A stretch of DNA of 64,000 bases from Ricordea florida (lineage: Eukaryota > Cnidaria > Anthozoa > Corallimorpharia > Ricordeidae). Both the position numbers and the translations under genes were made by a program. This document shows positions 12,603-23,329 of this stretch, piece by piece. Numbering within the stretch: position 1 is the first letter of the stretch; every line of letters begins with the position of its first letter. The notes under the pieces are model-generated. The model did no database searches, had not been told where the DNA came from, and worked only from the letters and a program-made list of their open reading frames with translations. The stretch spans positions 7,426,450 through 7,490,449 of the forward strand of contig OX453286.1 in NCBI GenBank assembly GCA_949710005.1, written 5' to 3'.

Positions 12603-13747
12603 TTACTTTTTAGTTGCTCCATAACATTTGAATTTGCCCAATGTGTGAAAGCCTTTGGCTGAAGAACGATTATCTCCAAACCTGAGTTGTCTTACTGGAA
12701 GACGCAACCTGTCACTAAGAAGACCGCTGTCCTCACGCCATACCCCGTCATTCTTGTCACAGTTACAACCGTAGTTGGGATTTGCACAGGAGTTAGTCAT
12801 CCCGCATGCGCACTTACTACTGTCAGGTGAGGCTCCTCCCCAGTAGTCCATCTTATTAGAATCACGTGATACCCACCAAGCTTCGTTTCCATTAAAAATC
12901 CTTGAAGCATAACACTCATACTTGATAAACTGTTCACAGTGTGACGACACTCTGGTGAGACTCGCCAGTTGAGACAGACTCGCTCCTCTGTAGTGAATGT
13001 CACGTGAGTAACACCCTGGAGGACCGCATCCATTCACCAATGTTCTGCTTTCACTGTCATGACTGATGACGGTCACGCCCACTCCATTCTTGTCAGTCAT
13101 GTCACAGTAAACAGTAAATGGAGCCAGGCCTCCCTCGCCATCTGGATCAATGACGTAATTTCCGCTTGCACTGCTAACCTTTTTCTTAATGATGGAACAG
13201 GAAGAAAGAGCAACCGGAGAATTGATCTCGACAGTGGCTTGTATTGTTGTCAGAGCGTTAGTTGCTTTACAGGTGTAAGATCCTTGGTGTGATTTCTTTA
13301 TGTGAGGAATGACCAGTGTCCCATTGACTAAGATATTGGAGTTTGCCGGAAGTGATGATTTGCCGTCCTTTTTCCACAAGACTGAAGGTTTCAAATCACT
13401 CTCGGCCAAACATGGCAGATTAATAGTGGATCCGAGAACTGGAGTCAGTTCTTTAGGAGGACGAACTTTGAGCCGCAGACGAGAGAATATCACCAGTTGA
13501 ACAGTGTCTGATGCTGTTCCCAGGATATTCCGTGCCTTACAAATGTACACTCCATTATCTTTTTTCATCACATTGTTAAATGTCATTTCTCCCTTTCTTG
13601 TAACAACTCTGTTTTCTGGTAAATTATTAACCGCTCTAGACCACGTGATTTTGGGTCGTGGCTGACCAATGGCTGTACAGTTCAAAGTGACCCTTTGGTT
13701 TTCTTCAGCCATCAGTTGGTTTACTGGCAGAATCACGTGTGGAGCGT
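12603..13747 (-). CDS. Copy B exon 3: Ig2 (class II), Ig3, FReD
   Basis: 1145 bp. The acceptor CAG lies just upstream of 13747 and the stop TAA is at 12603-12605. Ig2 is the class with both cysteines ([15 protein letters not shown]). FReD patch: [13 protein letters not shown]. Confidence 0.9.
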
Positions 13748-16578
13748 CTGTGGAACAATTTTAAGACGTTAAGATAGTTTAACAATGTATTTTAGAAAGC
13801 TAAAATTTGGAGCTTTAAAAACGCACTTTTTGTAATGGTTTTGTGTGGCTTTTGTCCACTAGATTTGACCGCCTGTTACGTGGTCTACACCTACGCATTT
13901 TAAACCTAATTTTTATAAAGGCACTTGTTTTCAACAGCCGCATTTAATTCAACTTTCGTCGTTTCTTATGGATATGCGTTGGTGATGGTCAGCGGACCAT
14001 AGTCGTCAAATGAGCTTGTTAAAGGCAACCTTCATCCCTGTCCAGACCATAATACTCTAGGGTTTTGTTTCCTAGAAACTGTGAAGCAAACAGTGATGTT
14101 TGTCTTTCTATAGCCATCAACAGGGTCGCACAACCAAACAAAATATCAACAGAGAATGAATAACTAAAGTTGGAAACCTTTGTTAACAGTCTAGCTGAAT
14201 TTCAATATGAAAATGGCAGGTAAGCTAGCAATTGTACAAAAAACAGAAACAGCGTGGTTTTAGCAAATAAAATATGAAAATGCCAATTCACAATGCAGAC
14301 GGATACTGCATGTTTGCCATCACTAAGTTAGTTTAATGTAAATGCAATCAAAAAGTAAATTATTCTATTCTAAGTTCTGCAACTGTATTCAATACTTGGA
14401 CTGTTCTTGGAGGTTTTAGTTATGGGTTAAGCTAGTTCAATCATTGGAAGCGCATAAACTGAATTGTTACGGACGTTCACCGCATTTCAGTTCTCGATCG
14501 CGCATCGATTAAGTATCGATTAGTTGCGTTTATGATGTAATAAGAGTAGTGCAAGTGTTGAAGTTTATTAGAAGACGGTCAAAAACGGTTTTGTGAGTAC
14601 GCCTTAAGAGTTTATAGTGTAAATCAAGTTCAGTATATTTTATATTTTATGACTGCTACATTAGGAACTGCAGTAGACTCTAAGAATTTATTGTAACTGT
14701 GAAAGCGGGCAAGTTTTCGTCGACGGCTGTGAAGATTGTGCGACCTGAGAATCGACAGAGAACATTTCCCAAGGTTCAGAGCATCAAAGTCTGTTCAAAT
14801 CAATATTAAAGTTCCTTGTGCTTATGAAGTGTCGCTACTGACTACGATACTGAGGAATTGACAGTCACATGGATAAAGCGATCTTAATGTTTTAGTAACA
14901 TGTGCAGGAATCATTTGCGCTTTCCTATTCCATTGGTCCCTTTATTATTGTTATTTTTCTATTATTCTCATTACTGACTGGATTAACAACGATTCACGTT
15001 TGATAGCGGAAGAAAACAAAAAATTTGGTCAACAAAAAAAACTGGACCGCAAACAACTAATTTCTATTACAAATCGAATAATTTTTGGCCACAAATTTTC
15101 TAACTTCGGTGGAGGTATTATTGCTCTTCTTCCTTAAATGTCAAGACTAAATAAATCAATGAACCTTACAACTTACATTGAACAGTCAGTTTAGCTGAGC
15201 TGTTGACTCGTCCAAGTAAATTTTCAGCTCTGCACATGTAAACTCCATCGTCTTCTGCTCTGACATCATTCAAAATCAGAGCGCCACTGGACTCTACCAC
15301 GTGGCGTGCAACAGGAAGCGATAAGTTGACCTTGGACCACGTCATCCGCGGAGTTGGATTTCCATTCACTTTACATTTTAAGATGGCTGTCTGACTTTGA
15401 TTGACGGTCATTGCAACAGGAGACTCAAGCAGAGATGGAGCCGAGATGGACTGGCCCGGTTCACCTTTCATGCCTTTTATGCCTTGTGGTCCTGTTGGTC
15501 CCGGGGGTCCAGGAACTCCTGGTATTCCCGGATCTCCCTTTATTCCCATTGGTCCTTCAGGTCCTATCGGTCCGTGTTTTCCAGGAGGTCCTATTGGCCC
15601 CGATTTTCCCGGTCTCCCTCGGCTCCCCGGTCTTCCCGGTCGTCCTCTGTTTCCTTTTGCTCCGGGGCGGCACAGTGTTTCATCCTTGGCACAAAATTGA
15701 TTCTGTAGCAGACGAAGCTCTTGCTTGATCAACTGTTTCGTTTCAACGGCTGTTTCTTGTTGCAAATCGTCGCTTGAAGAGCTTCGTTTTTCTCTGGATA
15801 TTCTTTGCCATTGAGCTGAAAGAAATCAATCAAGACATATTGAGAAATCGTAAAAAAAGAGTAAACGACTAATAGAGAGCGATTTAGAACAGAAGAAACT
15901 ACAGCGTCGAATTTTATACAACAAAGACTGCGTATATTTAGATTATATTACGAACAAATGACATTGGAAAAGTATTCAGGCTGTGTTTTCGCTGACGGCA
16001 ACCTTATTATATTTTAACCTAACCGCCTTGTGATAGACAGGCGAACTTGCTTTCTCGAACTCTCCGCTATCTCAAACTCAAACTCATTCCCTTGAATTGT
16101 TTTTTCAGTCATTTACCATCGGTTACCTTCACTGACCTCCGCTATCTGAAACTATTTTTCCTTTCCCTTGAGAGTTCGAGATAGCGGTGTTCAACTGTAA
16201 CTATTTAACTCTTAGCCTGTTCCCTTGTTAGAGCCTTTCACGGTGACAAATGCACACATGCATCTTAAGAATCAAAGTGAAAGTACGAATTCTATAAATT
16301 ATTCAATAAATACCTCTTAGGTCACTCCACTGGCTGCGTGCCATAACCTGCCATTTACCGTGATACTGTTGTACTTTACCAAGGATTTCTTTCTCCATCT
16401 GATCACACAATGTTACTGAGTGTGAGATCAGTTCATGATGACGTTGTATCCTAAGTTCCACGTGAATTAGTGCCACACAACACACAACAGACAGCACCAA
16501 ACCTGACACTGAACACACATTGAACAATGGTTTGCTCTCGTTTCTGTTCTGTCCATCTTTGCTTCCTTGATTCTTCAT
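12603..16578 (-). CDS. Copy B: intact type II collagen-Ig-fibrinogen-like receptor
   Basis: Exons at 16314-16578, 15177-15815 and 12603-13747 (265, 639 and 1145 bp), all joined in phase 1 with GT-AG introns, give 682 residues. In order: cytosolic tail (1-20), signal-anchor helix (about 21-42, [17 protein letters not shown]), helical stalk, SREKR cleavage-type site (about 95-99), helix, CAKDETLC bracket, 23 Gly-X-Y triplets (about 140-208), Ig1 (to about 300), Ig2 (LNCTAIG...YICKARN), Ig3 (LPCLAES...YTCKATN), and a FReD (about 490-682) with [24 protein letters not shown] and a terminal KCYG. The FReD resembles the fibrinogen-like domain of neurexin IV/Caspr. Predicted role: trimeric cell-surface or shed recognition/adhesion protein. 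Ligand unknown. Divergent from copy C, 1.35 kb apart. Confidence 0.85.
13975..14130 (-). pseudogene. Relic class I Ig2 half-exon inside copy B intron 2
   Basis: The reverse strand matches the first half of the Ig2 exon of copies C and D (the P-N-P-x-x-x-W and L-P-L-T-S-S-F-D-D regions) but is interrupted by substitutions and indels, and it stops where the C and D sequence reads LTITNV. It sits directly upstream of the current, unrelated Ig2 of copy B. A parallel relic lies at 53598-53745 in copy F. Confidence 0.65.
15177..15815 (-). CDS. Copy B exon 2: cleavage site, 23-triplet collagen, Ig1
   Basis: 639 bp from the CAG acceptor (15818-15816) to GTAAGT at 15176. It begins [17 protein letters not shown]. 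Long collagen form with the [16 protein letters not shown] segment absent from A, C and F. Confidence 0.88.
16314..16578 (-). CDS. Copy B exon 1: tail, signal anchor, stalk
   Basis: 265 bp, ATG at 16578 and donor GTATTT at 16313. Encodes [16 protein letters not shown], then the membrane helix and stalk ending QWSDLRG. Confidence 0.85.
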
Positions 16579-17922
16579 GACCGAAACTGTTCAATGTTTT
16601 CACCCCTTTGGATTTTTTCATCAGCTAATATGTGTGTTGGCTTGAGCAGTGATTTTGGCCCAATGAAACAAAATTATTCAAGTTCTTTGATCCAGTTACG
16701 CTTTAAAATCAGTGCCGCTTCATTTTCGACTTCCTCGACCTGTGATCTGATACGGAATTTAAACTGAGACAGTATAGCATATGTCCCTGCGTGACTTATT
16801 GATTGACATATTGTTACAAAAATATGAAGCTTACAAGTTAATGCCAAGTATTTATTTTGATTTTGCCTTATTTCACACCATGATATCTGTCTGTATAATG
16901 AGTTGTGGGTAAGAAGTTCATCTCCGTTCACGTTGCCTACTCAGACCTAACTAAGGTGATGCTCGTTTGATTATCCCAATTTCTTGTGTTATAGTAATTA
17001 GTCTACTTTATTTTATTTTTGAATATAGTAATAATTATCAAGCGATTACTTGCTTAGAGTTCCGAAAAGATGCGTATCAAATTTTTTGATAGCCGTAGAA
17101 CCATAAGAAGAGTGTTGAATTTGGTCTCTACAAATAAACCCCTGGACCCTCCTTAGCTGACACGTGTGTGACCTAATTATTCGACTGCTTGTCTTATCCA
17201 TCTGGTATAAACTGATAAGAAATTTTATTGAATTCTTCCGATAGTAGAGGGAAATAAAGTAAGCCTACGTTTTTGATGTTTTTTCAATGATCAATAGAAA
17301 TATATTTTTTGTATAACTACAGTATTAATTAGGGCGCAGACCAAAATTCGCCGAAAACGTTTCAAGGATTGGATTACTGGTCCGAGATCACACGGATTAT
17401 GGCACATCAACGAAAAAGATAAATCCTTGTCCAGTGTGGGTTCATTAGTTCTTTTGATGCGCTATGATCCGTGTGATTTCAGTCGGATCACATAAAATCA
17501 ACATCTGGATCATACTAAGTTAAAATAGAAAGAAGAAAATTTAATCAGGTATGTATTGGTAACCTGATTGGAGATGAGCTCGTCACCCACAGCTCACTAT
17601 ACAGACAGATATCGTGGGTGAAATAAAGTAAAATCAAAACAGAGACTTGACCTTAAGTGGTAAGCTTCGTATTTCTGTAACATTATATCGATCAATAAAT
17701 CACGCAGGGACATATCGCATAATATATTTAAATTCCCGTATCAGATCACAGCAAGTCGAAAATCACGCACTGACATAGCAAAACAGGAACGAGCAATAAT
17801 AATACAGATGTTTTAGTTTCATTCATTCGTTGTGTAAAAATTACCGAGCCAGCATTCATTTTTCTGGCACAAAACCACAGTATTGTAATTTTAAGTGGTG
17901 AACACATCGCACAATTTTGGTC
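16579..17922. other. Divergent B/C intergenic region
   Basis: 1.35 kb between the start codons of copy B (minus) and copy C (plus). It should hold both promoters. No TATA box or motif could be assigned with confidence. It contains the inverted repeat at about 17360-17515. No gene seen. Confidence 0.5.
17360..17515. repeat. Imperfect inverted repeat
   Basis: GATCACACGGATTATGGC on the left pairs with GCTATGATCCGTGTGAT on the right, with partly paired inner flanks. A foldback/MITE-like element between the divergent B and C genes. No target duplication identified. Confidence 0.45.
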
Positions 17923-18190
17923 ATGAAGAATCAAGACCGAAGCAAGGATGGACAAAAGAGCAGCGAGAACAAGCCGTTGTACAACGTATCTTCAGTGTCA
18001 GGTTTGGTGCTGTCTGTTGTGTGTTGTGTGGGACTAATTCACGTGGAACTTAGGATACAACGTCATCATGAACTGATCTCACACGCAGTGACATTGTGTG
18101 ATCAGATGGAGAAAGAAATCCTTGGTAAAGTACAACAGAATCACGGAAGATGGCAGGTTATGGCACGCAGTCAGCGGAAAGAAACTGGAG
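17923..18190 (+). CDS. Copy C exon 1: tail, signal anchor, stalk
   Basis: 268 bp. It has one extra codon in the tail (MKNQDRSKDGQ) compared with the other copies, followed by the usual membrane helix and stalk. Donor GTAAAT at 18191. Confidence 0.8.
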
Positions 18191-19577
18191 GTAAATAATA
18201 AGAGTCTGTTCTGGTATTTAATGCTCGCCGTGTCTAATCACTGGTTAAACGCTGTCTGGTGATCTGATGGTCTTCAAAATTTAACCTTGACGCTTCTAGA
18301 AGTGATCAGTAGGCAAGTTCCATTTACATTATTGATGCTGCGTTGTTTAGCAAACAGATGATGGTTTCAGTCACAAGTTGAGCGTTTTAAAATCTATTTG
18401 ACCAAATTCTCTGAATGATAAGAACTGGACGCTCTTTAGTCTAAGATTCATGCAAGCTACTCTTTAATAACAAATGGCCTTATATTGTAATAATACTTAA
18501 GAGAAGACTGAAATAAAAAGGGCCTCATTAGTCTAAGTCCACTTGTGTTAGATGCATGCATCCTGTGTTGTTTATACAGCAAGACGTTTTAGAAAATTTT
18601 AATAGACGGTATTTGAAACCTTTGCTATTCAGCGTGGTGTTATATGCTAAAACGAAGAACTAGTAAGTTTACCAGGTTTTGAGCAGCTGCTGTGGCATTT
18701 CGACTTTCGATTTAAATCAGCAGAAGAGTTTGCGGATACAAAGTGCGCAGTGTGGACCATTACTGTTTTCTTTGGCGTTTCAGCACAGAAGGATGCCGTT
18801 AAAAGATAACAACTGAGTCGCGTTTTGTGTGCGCATGTTATAGAAAGGAGAAGAACGTGACCGTCGACATACACTTTGAATGTTAATTGTACAGTATTTT
18901 AAAAAACTTGATCGCATCTGACTTCACTGTGACACAACTATTACAGTCACGTCGTTACATCAGAAACGCAATTCATATGTAACGCTGGTGACGTCACGAT
19001 TCGCAATCGTTTCCTGAATGTGCTCTCTGAAAGCACAAGAAGAAAATTGAATCTTCTAGGGAAATAAAGGATAGCGATAAGTATTGTAGTGTTCGTTACT
19101 AGAGTTACTATTTTTGTCATGAACACTTAAGTCATTAGATAACCGAGTATCATTGGATAGCACACGTTAACCGCAAGCATGTGATTATACCACTTTATAT
19201 ATATATCATTGTAAATAGCATTTTAGAGAGATTAATAAGGCAGTTGTGTGAAGCACATCATTTGTCTTCACTGCGTACTCTACAGTAGTACACCGAACCC
19301 CAACACACAACAAGTATAAGATGTATAAGATGCGTGTCATCGGCGTAGATCATCGGTTCACAGTGTTACAAACAATTAGAAAGGTCATTCATGTATAGTA
19401 AGAATAAGAGTGGACCGAAAATTGTCCCATGAGGGACACCGCAAGTCAATACACGGCTGTCAGATAAGGACCCACCAACTGACCTTAAGGGTTTGTGTAG
19501 AAAGTAAGTAAACATTACAATTTTTCTTTAGTTTCTAGTTATCGTTAAGCCTTATTCTGCTGATTGTACTTTTTCAA

Positions 19578-20192
19578 TTTTTTAAAAGAGGGGTAATTCA
19601 AGACAAAAACGAAGCTCTTCACTGGAAGGTTTACAATCAAATATCACACAGACAGCTTCGGAAATAAAGCAGTTGATCAGAAAAGAACTCCATTCACTGC
19701 AAAATCAATTCTGTGCTAAGGACCAAACGCTGTGCCGCCCCGGACCAAGAGGAAACAGAGGAAGAAGAGGTAAACCAGGCATTCCCGGTAAACACGGACC
19801 GATAGGACCTAAAGGACCAATGGGAGTAAAGGGAGACCCGGGAATACCGGGAGATCCTGGACCCCCGGGACCAACGGGACCACAAGGCATAAAAGGCATG
19901 AAAGGTGAACCGGGCCAGTCCATCTCGGCTCCATCTTTGCTTGAGTCTACTGTTGCAATGACCGTCAATCAAAGTCAGACAGCCATCTTGAAATGTACAG
20001 TGGATGGAAATCCAACACCACAGGTCACGTGGTCGATGGTCAACTCATCGCTTCCTATTGGACGCCACATGGTAGAGTCCAGCGGCGCTCTGATTTTGAA
20101 TGATGTCAGAGAAAAGGACGACGGAGTTTACATCTGCAGAGCTGAAAATTTACTGGGACGAGTCAATAGCTCAGCTGAACTGACTGTTCAGT
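19578..20192 (+). CDS. Copy C exon 2: collagen (19 triplets) and Ig1
   Basis: Open from about 19590 to the donor GTAAGT at 20193. Short A-like collagen form. Ig1 shows LKCTVDGNP and GVYICRAEN. The 5' boundary is uncertain because the acceptor is altered. Confidence 0.7.
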
Positions 20193-20576
20193 GTAAGTTG
20201 AGTAATTTATCTTTTAAGGGAAATATAGTGTCGACAAAATTTTAAAAAATGATGTACTAAGCATCGTTCGTTTGGTAATGTCAGTTATTCCGCGCTTTTA
20301 GGTATTCTCAGTCCAATCAGTAGTGAAACTATTGAGAAAATCGATGATGAAAGTACCAATGGAATAGATGGGTAAAATGTTTCTGTCAAAGTTTACTTAA
20401 GATCGCATTATTTGGTTTACGAACTTAAACAAATCAAACAACACCTAACCACAGTTCAATTCTAGATGGAGTAGCAGAAACTTAAATATTAGAAATTACT
20501 TTGTGATTGAATCCATATTATTTGTAAATTGATGGTTTCTCTTTTATTTATATCGCACCTTTGATGTTATGCACAG

Positions 20577-21847
20577 TTGCTCCACGCCTCGCATTGTTGT
20601 CCGATCGAGTGATGGCTCAAGAAGGACAGAACATCACTATTAACTTCACTGTTGCTGGGAAACCAAACCCTGGAATATTATGGTCTAGACTGGGAGGAAG
20701 GTTGCCTTTAACAAGTTCATTTGACGACCAAGGACTGCTGACCATCACCAACGTTTCAATGACAGACGGTGGAACATACAAATGTAAAGCAGAAAATATC
20801 CTGGGAACTGCATCAGACACTGTTCAACTGGTGATATTCTCTCGTCTGCAGTTCAAAGTTCGTCCTCCCAAAGAACTGACTCCAGTGCTAGGATCCACAG
20901 TTTATCTGCCATGTTTGGCCGAGAGTGATCTGAAACCTTTAGTCACGTGGATGAAGGATGACAAATCTTCACTTCCGGCAAACTCTAAGGTTCTTCTAAA
21001 TGGAACACTGGTCATTCCAAACATAAAGAAATCACACCAAGGATCTTACACCTGTAAAGCAACTAACGCTCTGACAACGATACAAGCCACTGTTATGATC
21101 AATCCTCAAACCGCCACTTCCTGTTCCGTGATAAAGAAATACATCAGCAGTGCAAGCGGAAATTACGTAATCGATCCAGATGGCGAGGGAGGCCTGGCTT
21201 CATTTACTGTTTACTGTGACATGACTGACAAGAATGGAGTGGGCGTGACCGTCATCAGTCATGACAGTGAAAGTAGAACATTGGTGGAGGGATGTTATCT
21301 CCAAGGTTGCTACTCACGTGACATTCACTACACAGGAGCGAGTCTGACTCAGTTGGCGAGTCTCACCAGAGTGTCGTCACACTGTGAACAGTTTATCAAG
21401 TATGAGTGTTATAATTCAATGATGTTTAGAAGTAACTATGCGTGGTGGGTGTCACGTGATTATAATAAGGTGACTTACTGGGGTGGAGCCTCACCTGGCA
21501 GTGGTAAGTGCACATGCGGAATGACCAACTCCTGTGCAAATCCCAGGTACGGTTGTAACTGTGACAAGAATGACAACGTATGGCGTGAGGACAGCGGTCT
21601 TCTTACTAACAAGTTAGATCTCCCTGTAAGACAGCTCAGATTTGGAGATAGTCTCGGTTATTCACAGAAAGGATACCACACATTGGGCACATTTAAATGT
21701 TATGGTACAACTGGTTGTTGTCGAGCAGACATGTTGTTGTCGAGCAGATGCGTGAAAAAGTGTAAAAGACGAGTACGGCTCGTTCTTAAACGTCTATTTA
21801 ATGTACTTGTCATTTATTTCGAGTTGGCAAACCAGTCTGATAATTAA
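20577..21847 (+). CDS. Copy C exon 3: Ig2 (class I), Ig3, FReD, extended tail
   Basis: Acceptor CACAG at 20572-20576. Ig2 is class I, with INFTVAG where the other class has LNCTAIG, so the first Ig cysteine is missing. FReD patch: NSMMFRSNYAWWV. Beyond KCYGTT the sequence continues through a duplicated GTTGTTGTCGAGCAGA and adds a basic tail with several extra cysteines. Confidence 0.8.
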
Positions 21848-22184
21848 TTAATTAAATAATTAATTAATTAATTTTTTGGTATATTCTTTTCAAGTAAGAC
21901 TTGAATTTCTCCCCGTTTAAATTCAAGAAATCTTTCCTCCATGATGGCCGTTTTCCGCACTAATGGGATATTAGCTGATAGCCTGCGAGTAGGGAGCCAA
22001 TCAGAGCACGCGTTTGTTCATATCCAGGGGTTGTAGATATAGTAATGTTAAATATAATCAAGGTGGAGACTCAGAGACAATCGCACTGCTCAAGGTTGCA
22101 GGGTTCCTGAGTTGGAATTTGCGAAACTCGAATAATCAATAATAGAATTTCCAGTTAAGGCCGCAGAAACGCTTTTTCTCGGAG
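21848..22184. other. Convergent C/D 3' flank
   Basis: Copies C and D converge here, about 340 bp apart. The region starts with an ATTA/TTAA simple repeat (21840-21873). No gene seen. Confidence 0.5.
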
Positions 22185-23329
22185 TTACTTATCAGTGGTT
22201 CCATAACATTTGAATTGCCCCAATGTGTGGTAACCCTTCTGTGTAGAACCGCTTATATCTCCAAACCTGAGCTGTCTCACAGGAAGATCTGACTTGTCAG
22301 TAAGCAGACCGCTGTCTTCACGCCACACATTGTCATTCTTATCACAGTTACAACCGTAACTGGGATCTGCACAGGAGTTAGTCATTCCGCATGCGCACTT
22401 ACCACTGCCAGGTGAGGCTCCTCCCCAGTTAGTCATCTTCACAGAATCACGTGATACCCACCAACCATACACACCATAACGGTATAATAATACTGATTGA
22501 TAACACTCATACTTGATAAACTGTTCACAGTGTGACGACACTCTGGTGAGACTCGCCAGTTGAGACAGACTCGCTCCTGTGTAGTGAATGTCACGTGAGT
22601 AACACCCTCGAGGCTCGCATCCATTCACCAATGTTCTGCTTTCACTGTCATGACTAATGACGGTCACGCCCACTCCATTCTTGTCAGTCATGTCACAGTA
22701 AACAGTAAATGGAGCCAGGCCTCCCTTGCCATCCGGATCAATAACGTAATTTCCGCTTGCACTCCTGACCTGTTTCATTATCACAGAACAAGAAGGTGCT
22801 TGAGTGTTGATCTTAACAGTGGCTTGTATCGTTGTCAGAGCGTTAGTTGCTTTACAGGTGTAAGATCCGTCGTGTGATTTTTTTATGTGTGGAATGACCA
22901 GTGTTTCATTGGGAAGAACATTATACTGTGAATGAAGTAAGGTCTTGCCGTCTTTGCCCCACGTTACCGTAGTTTTCAGATCACTCTCAATTAAGCATGG
23001 CAGATAAACAGTGGATCCAAACATCGGAGTAAGTTCTTTAGGAGGACGGACTTTGAACCGCAGGCGAGAGAATATCATCAGTAAAACAGTGTCTGATGCT
23101 GTTCCCAGGATATTTTCTGCTTTACATTTGTATATTCCACCGTCTCTTATTGACACGTTGGTAATGGTCAGCAGTCCATGGTCGTCAAATGAACTTGTTA
23201 AAGGCAACCTTCCTCCTAGTCTAGACCATACTATTCCAGGGTTTGGTTTCCCAGCAACAGTGAAGTTAAGAGTGATGTTCTGTCCTTCTTCAGCCATCAA
23301 TCGATTGGACAATGCAAGGCGAGGAGCAA
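22185..23329 (-). CDS. Copy D exon 3: Ig2 (class I), Ig3, FReD
   Basis: 1145 bp. Acceptor ACAG immediately upstream of 23329, stop at 22185-22187. Frames that seem to start further upstream in the intron (MTVLPCLI...) are intron read-through. Confidence 0.9.

Larger units (their letters stand above)
17923..21847 (+). pseudogene. Copy C: collagen-Ig-FReD gene with damaged exon 2 acceptor
   Basis: Exon 1 (17923-18190), exon 2 (about 19578-20192) and exon 3 (20577-21847) are in the right order and largely open. At the start of exon 2 the position of the family CAG acceptor reads CAA, and reading on from there meets a TAA. The two alternative AGs just downstream (ending at 19588 and 19590) do not restore the phase 1 join. 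Downstream of that point the frame is intact: [10 protein letters not shown], 19 collagen triplets, Ig1, class I Ig2, Ig3 and FReD. The normal stop after KCYGTT is lost, and the frame runs 42 codons further. Either a recently broken gene, a gene using another first exon, or a sequencing error at the acceptor. Confidence 0.6.
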
